A DNA stretch of 64,000 nt from Bacteroidota bacterium (GTDB lineage Bacteria; Bacteroidota; Bacteroidia; Chitinophagales; Chitinophagaceae), in NCBI GenBank assembly GCA_026391455.1, contig JAPLEH010000001.1, forward strand, positions 152,322 through 216,321. Direction: 5' to 3'. The translations under genes and the position numbers were made by a program. Below are positions 9,123 through 17,584 of the stretch, piece after piece (the stretch's first letter is position 1; every line of letters begins with the position of its first letter). The notes under the pieces are model-generated. The model was not told the DNA's origin, did not search any database, and worked only from the letters and a program-made list of their open reading frames with translations.

Positions 9123-10481
9123 TTACAGATCTGTGATGGGTTTGTATTTCGGCACCAGCGATTTCATGATCATCCATGCGAGCAGATACGCAATAGCACA
9201 AAAGGCAAACATGATGGTATACCCGGTCCTGATATGGCCCAATGCTTTGTAATGATCGAATAATGCACCCCCGACTTTGGTTATGATCACTCCTCCGAGA
9301 CCACCAGCCATACCACCAATACCCACTACAGAGCCCACCGCTTTTTTGGGAAACATATCCGATACTGTGGTGAAGATATTCGCACTCCAGGCCTGGTGCG
9401 CTGATGCACCGATACCAATAAAGATTACGGGCATCCAATAACTGATATGACCGAGCGGTTGTGCCAGCAATACCACGAGTGGTATAAAGGCGATGACCAG
9501 CATGGCTTTCATCCGGCCATCGTATGCCTGGTATCCTTTTTTGATGAAATAAGCAGGGAAATAACCGCCGCCGATACTGCCAAACATGGTCATACTGTAC
9601 AATACCGCCAATGGCAACATGATCGCGGTTTTTTCAATTCCGTACTGATCTTTAAGAAAGGCGGGCAACCAGAAAAGGAAGAACCACCATACGCCATCCG
9701 TTAAAAACTTACCGGCTGCAAAGGCCCAGGTTTGTTTATAGCCCAATAATTTGACCCAAGATATTTTTTCATTGCTGTCTGCGATAGCAGTATCCTTCGC
9801 ATCGCTGTTGATGTATTCCAGTTCAGCAGCGGACATGCGTTTTTGTTCCTCGGGTTTTTCATAATAGATCAGCCAGAAGAACAGCCAGATAAAACCTACG
9901 GCACCGATGATCAGAAAGGCGGCTTCCCATCCCCAGTGTTTTTCTATCCAGGGCACGGAGAGTGGTGCAAGAATAGCACCCACATTGGCACCGCTGTTGA
10001 AGATGCCGGTAGCAAAGGATCGTTCCTTCTTGGGAAAATATTCGGCAGTGGCTTTAATGGCTGCAGGAAAGTTACCCGCTTCGCCCACTGCTAGTATAGC
10101 TCTTGAAAATATAAAACCCAATACAGATACGGGAATTGCTGTAACTCCTATCCAACCCAGTGCAGTTAATAAACCATTACCAATCGGAATGGCCAACGCA
10201 TGTATGATGGCACCAAATGACCAGATAATGATGGCCCAGGTATATCCTTTTTTGGTACCCAGTTTGTCAATGATACGGCCCGCAAACAACATGGCAATTG
10301 CATACGTAAGCTGAAAAGCAGAAGCGATGGTGGCGTACTGGCTGTTGCTCCAGCCAAATTTTTCTTCCAGCGTAGGCTTCAGCAAACTGAGCACTTGCCG
10401 GTCGAGGTAGTTGACTGTTGTGGCAAAAAATAACAGGGCGCAGATGGTCCACCGGTATTTTCCAATCGTTTCTTTTGTCAT
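9123..10481 (-). CDS. exuT: MFS hexuronate transporter (ExuT-like)
   Basis: Predicted 12-helix inner-membrane symporter for galacturonate or glucuronate, of the anion:cation symporter branch of the major facilitator superfamily. The 452-residue protein begins with YRWTICALLFFATTVNYLDR, the family signature in helix 1. It has the MFS loop GRIIDKLGTKKG at about 67-78 and RAILAVGEAGNFPAAIKA at about 127-144, diagnostic of this branch. A cytoplasmic loop lies at about 210-245. It is the last gene of the run uxaC-kduI-kdgK-eda-exuT and starts 24 bp after eda ends. The substrate is inferred from family and context, and assignment to hexuronates is therefore strong but not proven. Confidence 0.9.
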   Translation of the reverse strand: MTKETIGKYRWTICALLFFATTVNYLDRQVLSLLKPTLEEKFGWSNSQYATIASAFQLTYAIAMLFAGRIIDKLGTKKGYTWAIIIWSFGAIIHALAIPIGNGLLTALGWIGVTAIPVSVLGFIFSRAILAVGEAGNFPAAIKATAEYFPKKERSFATGIFNSGANVGAILAPLSVPWIEKHWGWEAAFLIIGAVGFIWLFFWLIYYEKPEEQKRMSAAELEYINSDAKDTAIADSNEKISWVKLLGYKQTWAFAAGKFLTDGVWWFFLFWLPAFLKDQYGIEKTAIMLPLAVLYSMTMFGSIGGGYFPAYFIKKGYQAYDGRMKAMLVIAFIPLVVLLAQPLGHISYWMPVIFIGIGASAHQAWSANIFTTVSDMFPKKAVGSVVGIGGMAGGLGGVIITKVGGALFDHYKALGHIRTGYTIMFAFCAIAYLLAWMIMKSLVPKYKPITDL

Positions 10482-10504
10482 CGGGCAAGCAGTTTAGCGG
10501 CTCG

Positions 10505-11167
10505 TCAGGAACGAACCTGTTTAATAATGTCCAGTATTTGTTTCGTGTTATTACCTAAGGTGGTCAGGTCGCGTTTTTCAAGTATAGATGATGTGATCAG
10601 TTTGCTGCCCATTCCTACAGCAGATACACCTGCGGCAAACCAGGCGCTGATATTTTCCCGGTTCGGTTCCACACCGCCGGTGGGCATAAAATGAAGAGCG
10701 GGAAAAAGTTCTTTGATGCCACTGACAAAGGATGGTCCCAGTACATTTCCGGGAAACAATTTCACGAGCTGGCATCCTGCATGTTCCGCCACATGTATTT
10801 CCGTGGGTGTCATACAGCCGGGTATCCACAATTTTTTATTGATATAAGCGGTATCGCATACATCCGCATCGAATACGGGGCTGATCAGAAAATCGGCACC
10901 GGCTTCGATAAAACGATTGGCCTGATCGGATGTGCGGATGGTACCCACGGCCAGTAAAAGATCCGGCATGGAAGCATTGCGTTCTGAAACAAGGGCTGTG
11001 AAATTTTTCTGCGCCGCTTCACCGCGATTGGTAAATTCAATAGCTCGAATGCCGGCTTCATATAAACAGGTGGTGAGTTTCAGACAAAGTGTTGTGTCCG
11101 CATGATAAAAAAGCGGCAGTAATCCCTGTTGTTGAAGCTGATAAATTATTGATGCGTGGCTGTCCAT
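10505..11167 (-). CDS. eda: 2-keto-3-deoxy-6-phosphogluconate (KDPG) aldolase
   Basis: Splits KDPG into pyruvate and glyceraldehyde 3-phosphate, the final step of hexuronate catabolism. The protein has 220 residues, close to the family norm. Visible are EFTNRG with the general-base Glu, PGCMTPTEIHVAEHAGC, the Schiff-base lysine in CQLVKLFPGN (about 134), and the phosphate-binding FMPTGGV at about 160. The ATG lies 22 bp inside the end of kdgK, so the two genes overlap and are probably translationally coupled. The gene sits between kdgK and the hexuronate transporter. Confidence 0.93.
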   Translation of the reverse strand: MDSHASIIYQLQQQGLLPLFYHADTTLCLKLTTCLYEAGIRAIEFTNRGEAAQKNFTALVSERNASMPDLLLAVGTIRTSDQANRFIEAGADFLISPVFDADVCDTAYINKKLWIPGCMTPTEIHVAEHAGCQLVKLFPGNVLGPSFVSGIKELFPALHFMPTGGVEPNRENISAWFAAGVSAVGMGSKLITSSILEKRDLTTLGNNTKQILDIIKQVRS

Positions 11168-12180
11168 TCTTTTTTTATTAATTGTTTTACGGATGCAGTG
11201 GTTTGACTGGTGCTGTCTCCTTTTTCTTTCATCTTACCTACAGCAGCCGCTGCTGCGAAATCAATGATATCCTGATCATGTGCCTGCTGATAAAAGCCAT
11301 AGATGAGTCCACCCATGAAACAATCCCCGCTGCCGGCTTTGTCGGCAATTTCCGTCAATGGAAGCGTAAGCGATTGAACCAATACAGGTCCATGTTGCAG
11401 GAGGGCGAAATAACTGCTATCCAGCCTGAACGTATAGGCGATGGTCTGCACTCCGGGATATTGCTGGTGTAAGGCGAGCATACTTTGTTGGGCGGCTGAT
11501 ACCAGTGTATCTGTTGTTTGTCCTATACTATCTTTTATGGATGATGGGATATTCAATAATTGTTCGGCAGCCCATATATTTCCCATTACTATATCACAAT
11601 ACTGTACCAGTTCCGTCATGATATCGGATGGCTTTTTCCCATATTGCCAGAGTTTAGCACGGTAATTCAGGTCAACAGAAATAGTGAGTCCTTTCTTTTT
11701 AGCAATTGGTAATACTTCCTTCAATACGGCTACGGCCGATTCATTCAAGGCCGGACTGATCGCAGTGAAATGAAACCAGTTACAATCTGATAATACGTTG
11801 TCCCAATCGATCATGCCGGGTTGCAGACAGGAAAAGGAAGAACCGGCCCGGTCATAGATCACGCCGGCATTTTTAAGATCAGCGCCCTGTGGTAAGTAGT
11901 AAGTGCCGATACGATCTCCGGAAAAATGTATGGATGATGTATCTATTTGTTTATTCGACAGGTGAGAAACGATTTCGTTACTCAATGAATGGGAGGGCAG
12001 CGCCGTGATATATTTTACGGGTACCTGCCAGGCCGCCAAAGCATGAGCCACATTCAATTCAGCACCGCCGATAAATACGGGCATTGTGTGCTGGGTGATC
12101 CAGTTGCCATGGGCTTCCGGTGAAAAGCGGAGCAATAATTCTCCGAAACAACATATTTTATTTTTGTCTGACAAGTTCAT
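11146..12180 (-). CDS. kdgK: 2-dehydro-3-deoxygluconate (KDG) kinase, PfkB family
   Basis: Phosphorylates KDG at O6 to KDPG. A ribokinase-type fold is evident: CFGELLLRFSPE at the N-terminus, GGAELNVAHALAAW at about 38-51 (PfkB signature 1), and ADKAGSGDCFMGGLIYG at about 281-297 with the anion hole and the catalytic Asp of GSGD. I chose the ATG at 12180; an in-frame TTG at 12192 has a GGGAGAG 6 bp before it and would add four residues. It overlaps eda by 22 bp and follows kduI by about 60 bp. Substrate is inferred from the surrounding galacturonate pathway; sequence alone would only say sugar kinase. Confidence 0.9.
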   Translation of the reverse strand: MNLSDKNKICCFGELLLRFSPEAHGNWITQHTMPVFIGGAELNVAHALAAWQVPVKYITALPSHSLSNEIVSHLSNKQIDTSSIHFSGDRIGTYYLPQGADLKNAGVIYDRAGSSFSCLQPGMIDWDNVLSDCNWFHFTAISPALNESAVAVLKEVLPIAKKKGLTISVDLNYRAKLWQYGKKPSDIMTELVQYCDIVMGNIWAAEQLLNIPSSIKDSIGQTTDTLVSAAQQSMLALHQQYPGVQTIAYTFRLDSSYFALLQHGPVLVQSLTLPLTEIADKAGSGDCFMGGLIYGFYQQAHDQDIIDFAAAAAVGKMKEKGDSTSQTTASVKQLIKKEWTATHQ

Positions 12181-12239
12181 TGTATTTTTCAATCAAAACT
12201 CTCCCAAATTTTCATATTCTCACATTCCCACATTTATAA

Positions 12240-13124
12240 TCAGCGTAGCGTTTGCACCGGAGCAGGATCCATATCAGTAAACACCTGATTTTCTCCAGCC
12301 ATTCCCCAGATAAATCCGTAGTTGGCAGTGCCACATCCAAAATGCATGGACCAGGGAGGGGAGATCACCGCTTCCTGGTTGCCCACTACGAGATGACGGC
12401 TTTCCTGTGGTTGTCCCATAAAATGAAATACACGATGATGGTCGGGCACATCAAAATAAAAATATACTTCCATTCTGCGGGTATGTGTATGCGGTGGTAC
12501 CGAATTCCACACGCTGCCGTTTTCCAGCATAGTGAGGCCCATTACTAACTGACAGCTTTGTATACCATCCAGGTGAATATATTTATATATCGTTCGTTTA
12601 TTCGACGTACCTGTTTCACCCATATTGACCGGAGCTGCTTTTTCCTTCGTCATCGATTTATTGGGATACTTATGGTGGGCAGGGGCGGATAGTAAATAGA
12701 AAAGCGCCGGATCTTTTTTGCTTTTACTTTTGAATTGTACATTTTCTGTGCCTTTACCGAGGTACACACAATCCAGTTTGTTCAGATCAAAATTTTTCCC
12801 ATCGGCTACTACTGCACCAGCACCCCCTACATTGATGATGCCCAGTTCACGCCTTTCGAGAAAATAAGCAGCACGCAATTCAGGATGGTTGGGAAGGAGA
12901 ATCGATTTGCTGACCGGTTTTACGCCACCAATAATCACCCGGTCGTAATGCGAATAACATAAACGCACTTTATCGTTTTGCATGAGTTCCGGTATCAAAA
13001 AATGTTCGCGGAGCTGTGACGTATTCAATTGCCGGGTTTCTTCCGGACTTTCATGAAAACGAATCTCCATGCCGTCGTTTGCCAGCGGCGAGAAAAAGCG
13101 TTGGACTGAAAATTGTAGTTGCAT
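12240..13124 (-). CDS. kduI: 5-keto-4-deoxyuronate isomerase
   Basis: Converts 4-deoxy-L-threo-5-hexosulose uronate, formed from unsaturated galacturonate, to 2,5-diketo-3-deoxygluconate. The sequence fits KduI throughout: HFLIPELMQNDKVRLCYSHYDRVIIGG, YFLERRELGIINVGGAG, and the metal site HTHTRRMEVYFYFDVP with its His cluster and Glu in the second cupin half. The upstream ATG gives 294 residues; the internal ATG at 13070 would give 276, nearer the usual 278, and the extra 18 residues show no conservation I recognise, so the shorter form may be the real one. The next enzyme of this branch, KduD, is absent from the window. Confidence 0.93.
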   Translation of the reverse strand: MQLQFSVQRFFSPLANDGMEIRFHESPEETRQLNTSQLREHFLIPELMQNDKVRLCYSHYDRVIIGGVKPVSKSILLPNHPELRAAYFLERRELGIINVGGAGAVVADGKNFDLNKLDCVYLGKGTENVQFKSKSKKDPALFYLLSAPAHHKYPNKSMTKEKAAPVNMGETGTSNKRTIYKYIHLDGIQSCQLVMGLTMLENGSVWNSVPPHTHTRRMEVYFYFDVPDHHRVFHFMGQPQESRHLVVGNQEAVISPPWSMHFGCGTANYGFIWGMAGENQVFTDMDPAPVQTLR

Positions 13125-13192
13125 ATTCCTGTTGGCCTTTTAATGGAAATACGGATAGTGCTTAAGCCGGTATGATCTGCCGGTCGGTAATT

Positions 13193-14632
13193 TTATGCCG
13201 GTGTTTGTATCACAGCAGGTTCTGTTGTTTGCTGCCAGTTGAAATAATCGCGGGCATTGTTGTAACAGATATTCTGTATCATGTGACCGATCCAGTCGAT
13301 ATCATCCGGTAATTCTCCGTTCTCCACTTCTTCGCCGAACAAGTTACACAACAATCTCCTGAAATATTCATGACGCGGGAAAGAAAGAAAACTGCGGCTG
13401 TCGGTAAGCATACCCACAAAACGGCTGAGCAGGCCCATATTGCTGAGCGCATTGATCTGTTTGGTCATGCCCTCTTTCTGATCGAGAAACCACCAGGAAG
13501 AGCCCCACTGTATCTTACCCGCAGCCGTGCCATCATTGAAATTGCCGATCATGGTAGCAAATAATTCGTTGTCGGCCGGGTTGAGATTGTAGATGATGGT
13601 TTTGGCCAATGTATTATCACGATCGAGGCGGTCGAGGAATTTTGCGAGGGCACGGGCCTGTGAAAAATCACCGATACTGTCCCACCCGGTATCAGGACCA
13701 AGTTGCTGCATCATGCGGCTGTTATTGTTGCGCAGCGCACCGAGGTGATATTGCTGAACGAATCCCTTCTCCCAATCCCATTGGGCAAAAGTGACCAGCA
13801 TGGCCGATTTGAATTTTCGGTTTTCTTCCATCGTTAGGGCACCGCCGGAACGGATCTTGGCAAAGATGCCGGCAATTTCTGTACTGGTATAGCTTTCCGC
13901 ATAGATCTCTTCGAGCCCGTGATCACTTACCGAACAATGATTGGCTGCAAAATAATCATGTCTTTTCTTCAATGCGGCCAGGTAATCATTGTAGGTGCTG
14001 ATGGAAATATCTGCTGCTTTCTCCAGACGGGTAAGATAATTATTGAAACTGTTCACATCGTCTACATTCATAGCTTTATCCGGGCGAAATGCAGGCAATA
14101 CTTTCACCTGCCAGTTATCATGCCGTATCTGCTGATGAAAGGCCAAATCATCCACGGGATCATCGGTAGTGCAGATGAGACGAACATTCATCTTTTCCAA
14201 CAGGCCCCTTACACTATGTGAAGGCTGCTGCAATTGGGCAGAGGTATGTTCAAAAATAGTGCGGGCTGTTTGCGGTTTCAGCGGGATGTGAATGCCGAAG
14301 TAGCGCTGCAGTTCCATATGTGTCCAGTGATATAACGGATTGCGTAAAGTATAAGGAACAGTAGCAGCCCAGGCTTCGAATTTTTCCCAGTCCGACTTAT
14401 TGCCGGTGATATATTCCTCTGAAACACCATTGGCGCGCATGGCCCTCCATTTGTAGTGGTCACCATTGAGCCATACCCGGGTGATATTCTCAAAATTTTT
14501 ATCAGCAGCCACTTCGTCAGGGGGCAAGTGGTTATGATAGTCGATAATAGGCATTTTGCTGGCAAAGCCGTGGTACAATTGCTTGGCCGTTTCTGTTTGC
14601 AACAGAAAATGTTCGTCGAGGAATTTTTTCAT
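13193..14632 (-). CDS. uxaC: Uronate isomerase
   Basis: Interconverts D-galacturonate and D-tagaturonate (and glucuronate and fructuronate), the first cytoplasmic step of galacturonate breakdown. The 479-residue protein is an amidohydrolase-fold isomerase: the metal-binding PIIDYHNHLPPDEVA at about 29-43, NFENITRVWLNGDHYKWRAMRANGV at about 47-71, LICTTDDPVDDLAFH at about 151-165, SMNPSPG-type loops replaced here by GMLTDSRSFLSFPRHEYFRR near the C-terminus. It heads the run uxaC-kduI-kdgK-eda-exuT. The promoter region upstream carries a CGCAATCGTT site shared with two other promoters of the locus. Confidence 0.95.
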   Translation of the reverse strand: MKKFLDEHFLLQTETAKQLYHGFASKMPIIDYHNHLPPDEVAADKNFENITRVWLNGDHYKWRAMRANGVSEEYITGNKSDWEKFEAWAATVPYTLRNPLYHWTHMELQRYFGIHIPLKPQTARTIFEHTSAQLQQPSHSVRGLLEKMNVRLICTTDDPVDDLAFHQQIRHDNWQVKVLPAFRPDKAMNVDDVNSFNNYLTRLEKAADISISTYNDYLAALKKRHDYFAANHCSVSDHGLEEIYAESYTSTEIAGIFAKIRSGGALTMEENRKFKSAMLVTFAQWDWEKGFVQQYHLGALRNNNSRMMQQLGPDTGWDSIGDFSQARALAKFLDRLDRDNTLAKTIIYNLNPADNELFATMIGNFNDGTAAGKIQWGSSWWFLDQKEGMTKQINALSNMGLLSRFVGMLTDSRSFLSFPRHEYFRRLLCNLFGEEVENGELPDDIDWIGHMIQNICYNNARDYFNWQQTTEPAVIQTPA

Positions 14633-14939
14633 ACAATCGTTTTAGAAAGCCTGTTCCGGATGCGAAAACAGTACCTTAAAAGGATGATTAAAAATACCAA
14701 ATCCGGTGGCGGTGACAGGTAAAATCTCCGCAATCGTTGCCGGAGAACTGCGACCGGGGGGAAAGTATTGTTGAGTGCATAAATGGTTGTAATAACGTGT
14801 GTTAGCGCTATGCTTTCATCGGAAAAACAGGGTTCGGTTTCTACCCTTTCAGTGGCAATTACTCCGACGCGAGGTGATATCATTAATTTTCAGTAATTTT
14901 ATTCAATGGCTAAACATTAATTAATTAACCATAGGTTCC
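14633..14939. promoter_or_regulatory. Divergent intergenic region uxaC / LigB-type dioxygenase
   Basis: The 307-bp gap separates two diverging genes and carries no open frame worth calling. It holds two candidate regulator sites. CGCAATCGTTGCCGG at 14729-14743 shares its left half and flank with the sites before susC and GH28. The palindrome GTTAGCGCTA at 14801-14810 has the central CG of LacI/GalR operators. A TAATTTTA box at 14895-14902 could serve the plus-strand gene. Confidence 0.5.
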
Positions 14940-15827
14940 ATGCAGCGAAAAAAATTCATTCAAACACTAGCACTAACAGGTATGGCAGGCGCAGCAATGA
15001 AATTACACGAGCTGGGAAAATTCACATCTCAGCTGGACAATACAGAGACGATGCCGGTTCTTTTTCTCGGTCATGGCAGTCCCATGAATGCGATCGAAGA
15101 AAATGAATTTGTAAAGGGATTTCGTGAGGCCGGGAAATCCATTCCTAAGCCCCGAGCGGTGATCTGTGTATCGGCGCATTGGGAAACCCGTGGTACATTC
15201 ATTACTGCAATGGAAAAGCCTCCCACGATACATGATTTCGGTGGTTTCCCCCGCGAATTATTCGAAGTGCAATATCCCGCTCCGGGTAGTCCTGCCATTG
15301 CCAATGAGACAAAGGAACTGATCAAAAAAACAACGGTAGGCCTCGATCAAAAATGGGGACTGGACCATGGTTGCTGGAGTGTGGTGAAACATTTATATCC
15401 GGCGGCCGATGTACCTGTACTGCAACTGAGCCTCGATTATACCCAGCCTGCATCTTATCATTATGAACTGGCGAAAGAGCTGGCCGCGTTGCGCCGCAAG
15501 GGCGTGTTGATTACCGGCAGTGGCAACCTCGTACATAATCTGGGCATGGCCGCATGGGATAAAATGAAGGCGGATAACTACGGCTACGATTGGGCCATTG
15601 AGGCTTCCACCAAAATGAAAAAATTTATTGAAGACGGCGATCATCAATCGCTGATCAATTATCGTTCACAGGGGAGGGCCTTCGATCTCTCCATTCCTTC
15701 ACCCGAACATTTTTTGCCATTGCTCTATATTCTTGCGTTGAAAGAAAAGAATGAAAAGATCTCTTTCTTCAATGATAAAGCCGTTGCCGGCTCGCTAACG
15801 ATGACATCTGTTTTAGTTAATAGTTGA
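14940..15827 (+). CDS. LigB/DODA-type extradiol dioxygenase family protein (YgiD-like)
   Basis: A 295-residue protein of the class III extradiol dioxygenase fold: PVLFLGHGSPMNAIEEN at about 40-56, VSAHWETRG at about 80-88, LDHGCWSVVKHLYPAADVPVLQLS at about 141-164, and GSGNLVHNLG at about 203-212. The conserved His residues (in GHG, SAHW, VHN) form the metal site; in E. coli YgiD-type proteins this is zinc. The N-terminus (RKKFIQTLALTGMAGAA) looks like a Tat-type or membrane leader. It lies on the opposite strand between uxaA and uxaC and has no evident place in pectin breakdown. A ring-cleaving activity on a plant phenolic is possible but unproven. Confidence 0.82.
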   Translation: MQRKKFIQTLALTGMAGAAMKLHELGKFTSQLDNTETMPVLFLGHGSPMNAIEENEFVKGFREAGKSIPKPRAVICVSAHWETRGTFITAMEKPPTIHDFGGFPRELFEVQYPAPGSPAIANETKELIKKTTVGLDQKWGLDHGCWSVVKHLYPAADVPVLQLSLDYTQPASYHYELAKELAALRRKGVLITGSGNLVHNLGMAAWDKMKADNYGYDWAIEASTKMKKFIEDGDHQSLINYRSQGRAFDLSIPSPEHFLPLLYILALKEKNEKISFFNDKAVAGSLTMTSVLVNS

Positions 15828-15925
15828 TAGTTGATAGTTGAAAGTTGATCCTTATAGTTTAAAGTGACTTACTGCAAACTGCAATCTATCAACCACCCAT
15901 TGACTATTCACAATTGAGCATTGAC
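15828..15925. repeat. Short low-complexity repeat tract
   Basis: Between the convergent ends of the dioxygenase gene and uxaA lies a run of TAGTTGATAGTTGATAGTTGAAAGTTGA and its partial reverse complements (CAACCACCCATTGACTATTCACAATTGAG). It belongs to the same dispersed family seen at about 50300 and inside lpxB. No gene is present. Confidence 0.6.
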
Positions 15926-15931
15926 CGTTCA

Positions 15932-17584
15932 CTAAAGTGAAACGCCTCTTTTCCACGGAATAAAATCATCCTGATTCAGTAATACGGCTTTGGGAGTTAT
16001 TTCGCCGCTCGCCGCTTTGATACAGTAGTTAAGAATCTCTTCACCCATTTGTGCAATGGTCTTTTCTCCTTCGATCACCGGGCCGCAATCAATATCAATG
16101 ATATCATTCATGCGTTTGGTAAGATTGGAATTGGTGGACACTTTAATCGTGGGACAAACCGGATTGCCGGTAGGAGTTCCCAATCCCGTCGTGAAAAGAA
16201 TCAGGGTGGCACCACTCGCTGCTTTGCCGGTAGTGGCTTCCACATCATTGCCGGGTGTGCATACCAGGTTCAATCCGGGTTTTACGGCAGGCTCTGTATA
16301 ATCGAGCACATCCACTACAGGGGAGGTACCCCCTTTGCGGGCCGCACCTGCACTTTTCATGGCATCGGTAATCAGCCCATCTTTAATGTTTCCCGGTGAG
16401 GGATTCATCGAGAAACTGGAGCCCGCTTCGGTAACGATGGTATCGTATCGCTTCATCAGGTGAATGAACTTCTCTGCTGCTTCTTTTTGTTCCGTGCGGT
16501 CGATCAGTTCCTGCTCAACGCCACAGAGCTCCGGAAATTCAGCCAGTAATATTTTACCGCCCAATGCTACTACGAGATCGGAACAATACCCTACTGCAGG
16601 ATTGGCCGATATGCCGCTGAATCCATCACTGCCTCCGCACTTTACTCCAATGCATAATTTATCGAGGCTGGCCGGCTTTCGTTCCAGTTTGTTTATTTCG
16701 ATCAGACCTTCAAAGGTTTTACGGATCGCATCAGCAATGAGTTGTTCTTCGCTTTGGGATTGCTGTTGTTCGAATATATACAGTGGCTTATCAAAATGCG
16801 GATTATATGCCAGCAGGTCTTGTTTGAAATCGGCCACCTGCAGGTTCTGGCAACCCAGGCTCATCACCGTTACCCCACCCACATTGGGATGATCGGCATA
16901 AGCAGCCAGCAGTTTACTTAACACCGCTGCATCCTGTCGAATGCCACCACATCCACCCTGGTGATTGAGGAATTTAATGCCGTCCACATTTTTAAACAAA
17001 CGGTCGGTATGATCAGAAGGGTGTTGTGCAAGGGAAGTGCCGGCATCCAGCGCTGCTATATCTAATCCATTTTTATAGGCAGCGGTTAGCTGTCGGGTAT
17101 ATCGTTTATACTTATCCGTTATGGCATAGCCCAGTTCATTGTGCAGGGCTTCGCGAATCACATCCAGGTTTCTGTTTTCACAAAATACGGTGGGGATGAA
17201 CAACCAGTAATTGGCTGTGCCCACCCGGCCATCGCTGCGATGATAGCCGTTGAAGGTTTTATCCTTCCAGGCCGTTACATCCGGTGCTTTCCAGCTATAG
17301 TGTGAAGGCCGGTAGGAGAAGGGCTCTGCTGCATGCTTTGTATTTTCAGTGCTGATACGGCTGCCTTTGGAAATAAATCCTTGTGCTTTTCCCACCAATA
17401 CGCCATACATGATCACGGCATCAGCCTGATTCAGATCTGCCATACTGAACTTATGTTTGGCGGGTATATTTTCCTGCAATACGATCGTGTGGTCTTCAAA
17501 TATGATCGTTTCTCCTTTGGGAAGATCGCGTAATGCCACGAGTACATTATCATCGGGATGTACTTTTACAACCTGTTGCTTCAT
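15932..17584 (-). CDS. uxaA: Altronate dehydratase
   Basis: Dehydrates D-altronate to 2-keto-3-deoxygluconate. At 550 residues it is a full-length single-chain enzyme: an N-terminal SAF domain at about 1-90 (VHPDDNVLVALRDLPKGETI), and a large C-terminal catalytic domain with GYHRSDGRVGTANYWLFIPTVFC at about 114-136, HQGGCGG near 213, CIGVKCGGSDGFSGISANPAVG at about 312-333, and EAGSSFSMNPSPGNI at about 398-412. The conserved Cys residues fit an iron-dependent hydro-lyase. Its ATG directly abuts the stop codon of uxaB, so the pair forms a tight operon. The family includes galactarate dehydratase; the uxaB neighbour and galacturonate context decide for altronate. Confidence 0.94.
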   Translation of the reverse strand: MKQQVVKVHPDDNVLVALRDLPKGETIIFEDHTIVLQENIPAKHKFSMADLNQADAVIMYGVLVGKAQGFISKGSRISTENTKHAAEPFSYRPSHYSWKAPDVTAWKDKTFNGYHRSDGRVGTANYWLFIPTVFCENRNLDVIREALHNELGYAITDKYKRYTRQLTAAYKNGLDIAALDAGTSLAQHPSDHTDRLFKNVDGIKFLNHQGGCGGIRQDAAVLSKLLAAYADHPNVGGVTVMSLGCQNLQVADFKQDLLAYNPHFDKPLYIFEQQQSQSEEQLIADAIRKTFEGLIEINKLERKPASLDKLCIGVKCGGSDGFSGISANPAVGYCSDLVVALGGKILLAEFPELCGVEQELIDRTEQKEAAEKFIHLMKRYDTIVTEAGSSFSMNPSPGNIKDGLITDAMKSAGAARKGGTSPVVDVLDYTEPAVKPGLNLVCTPGNDVEATTGKAASGATLILFTTGLGTPTGNPVCPTIKVSTNSNLTKRMNDIIDIDCGPVIEGEKTIAQMGEEILNYCIKAASGEITPKAVLLNQDDFIPWKRGVSL

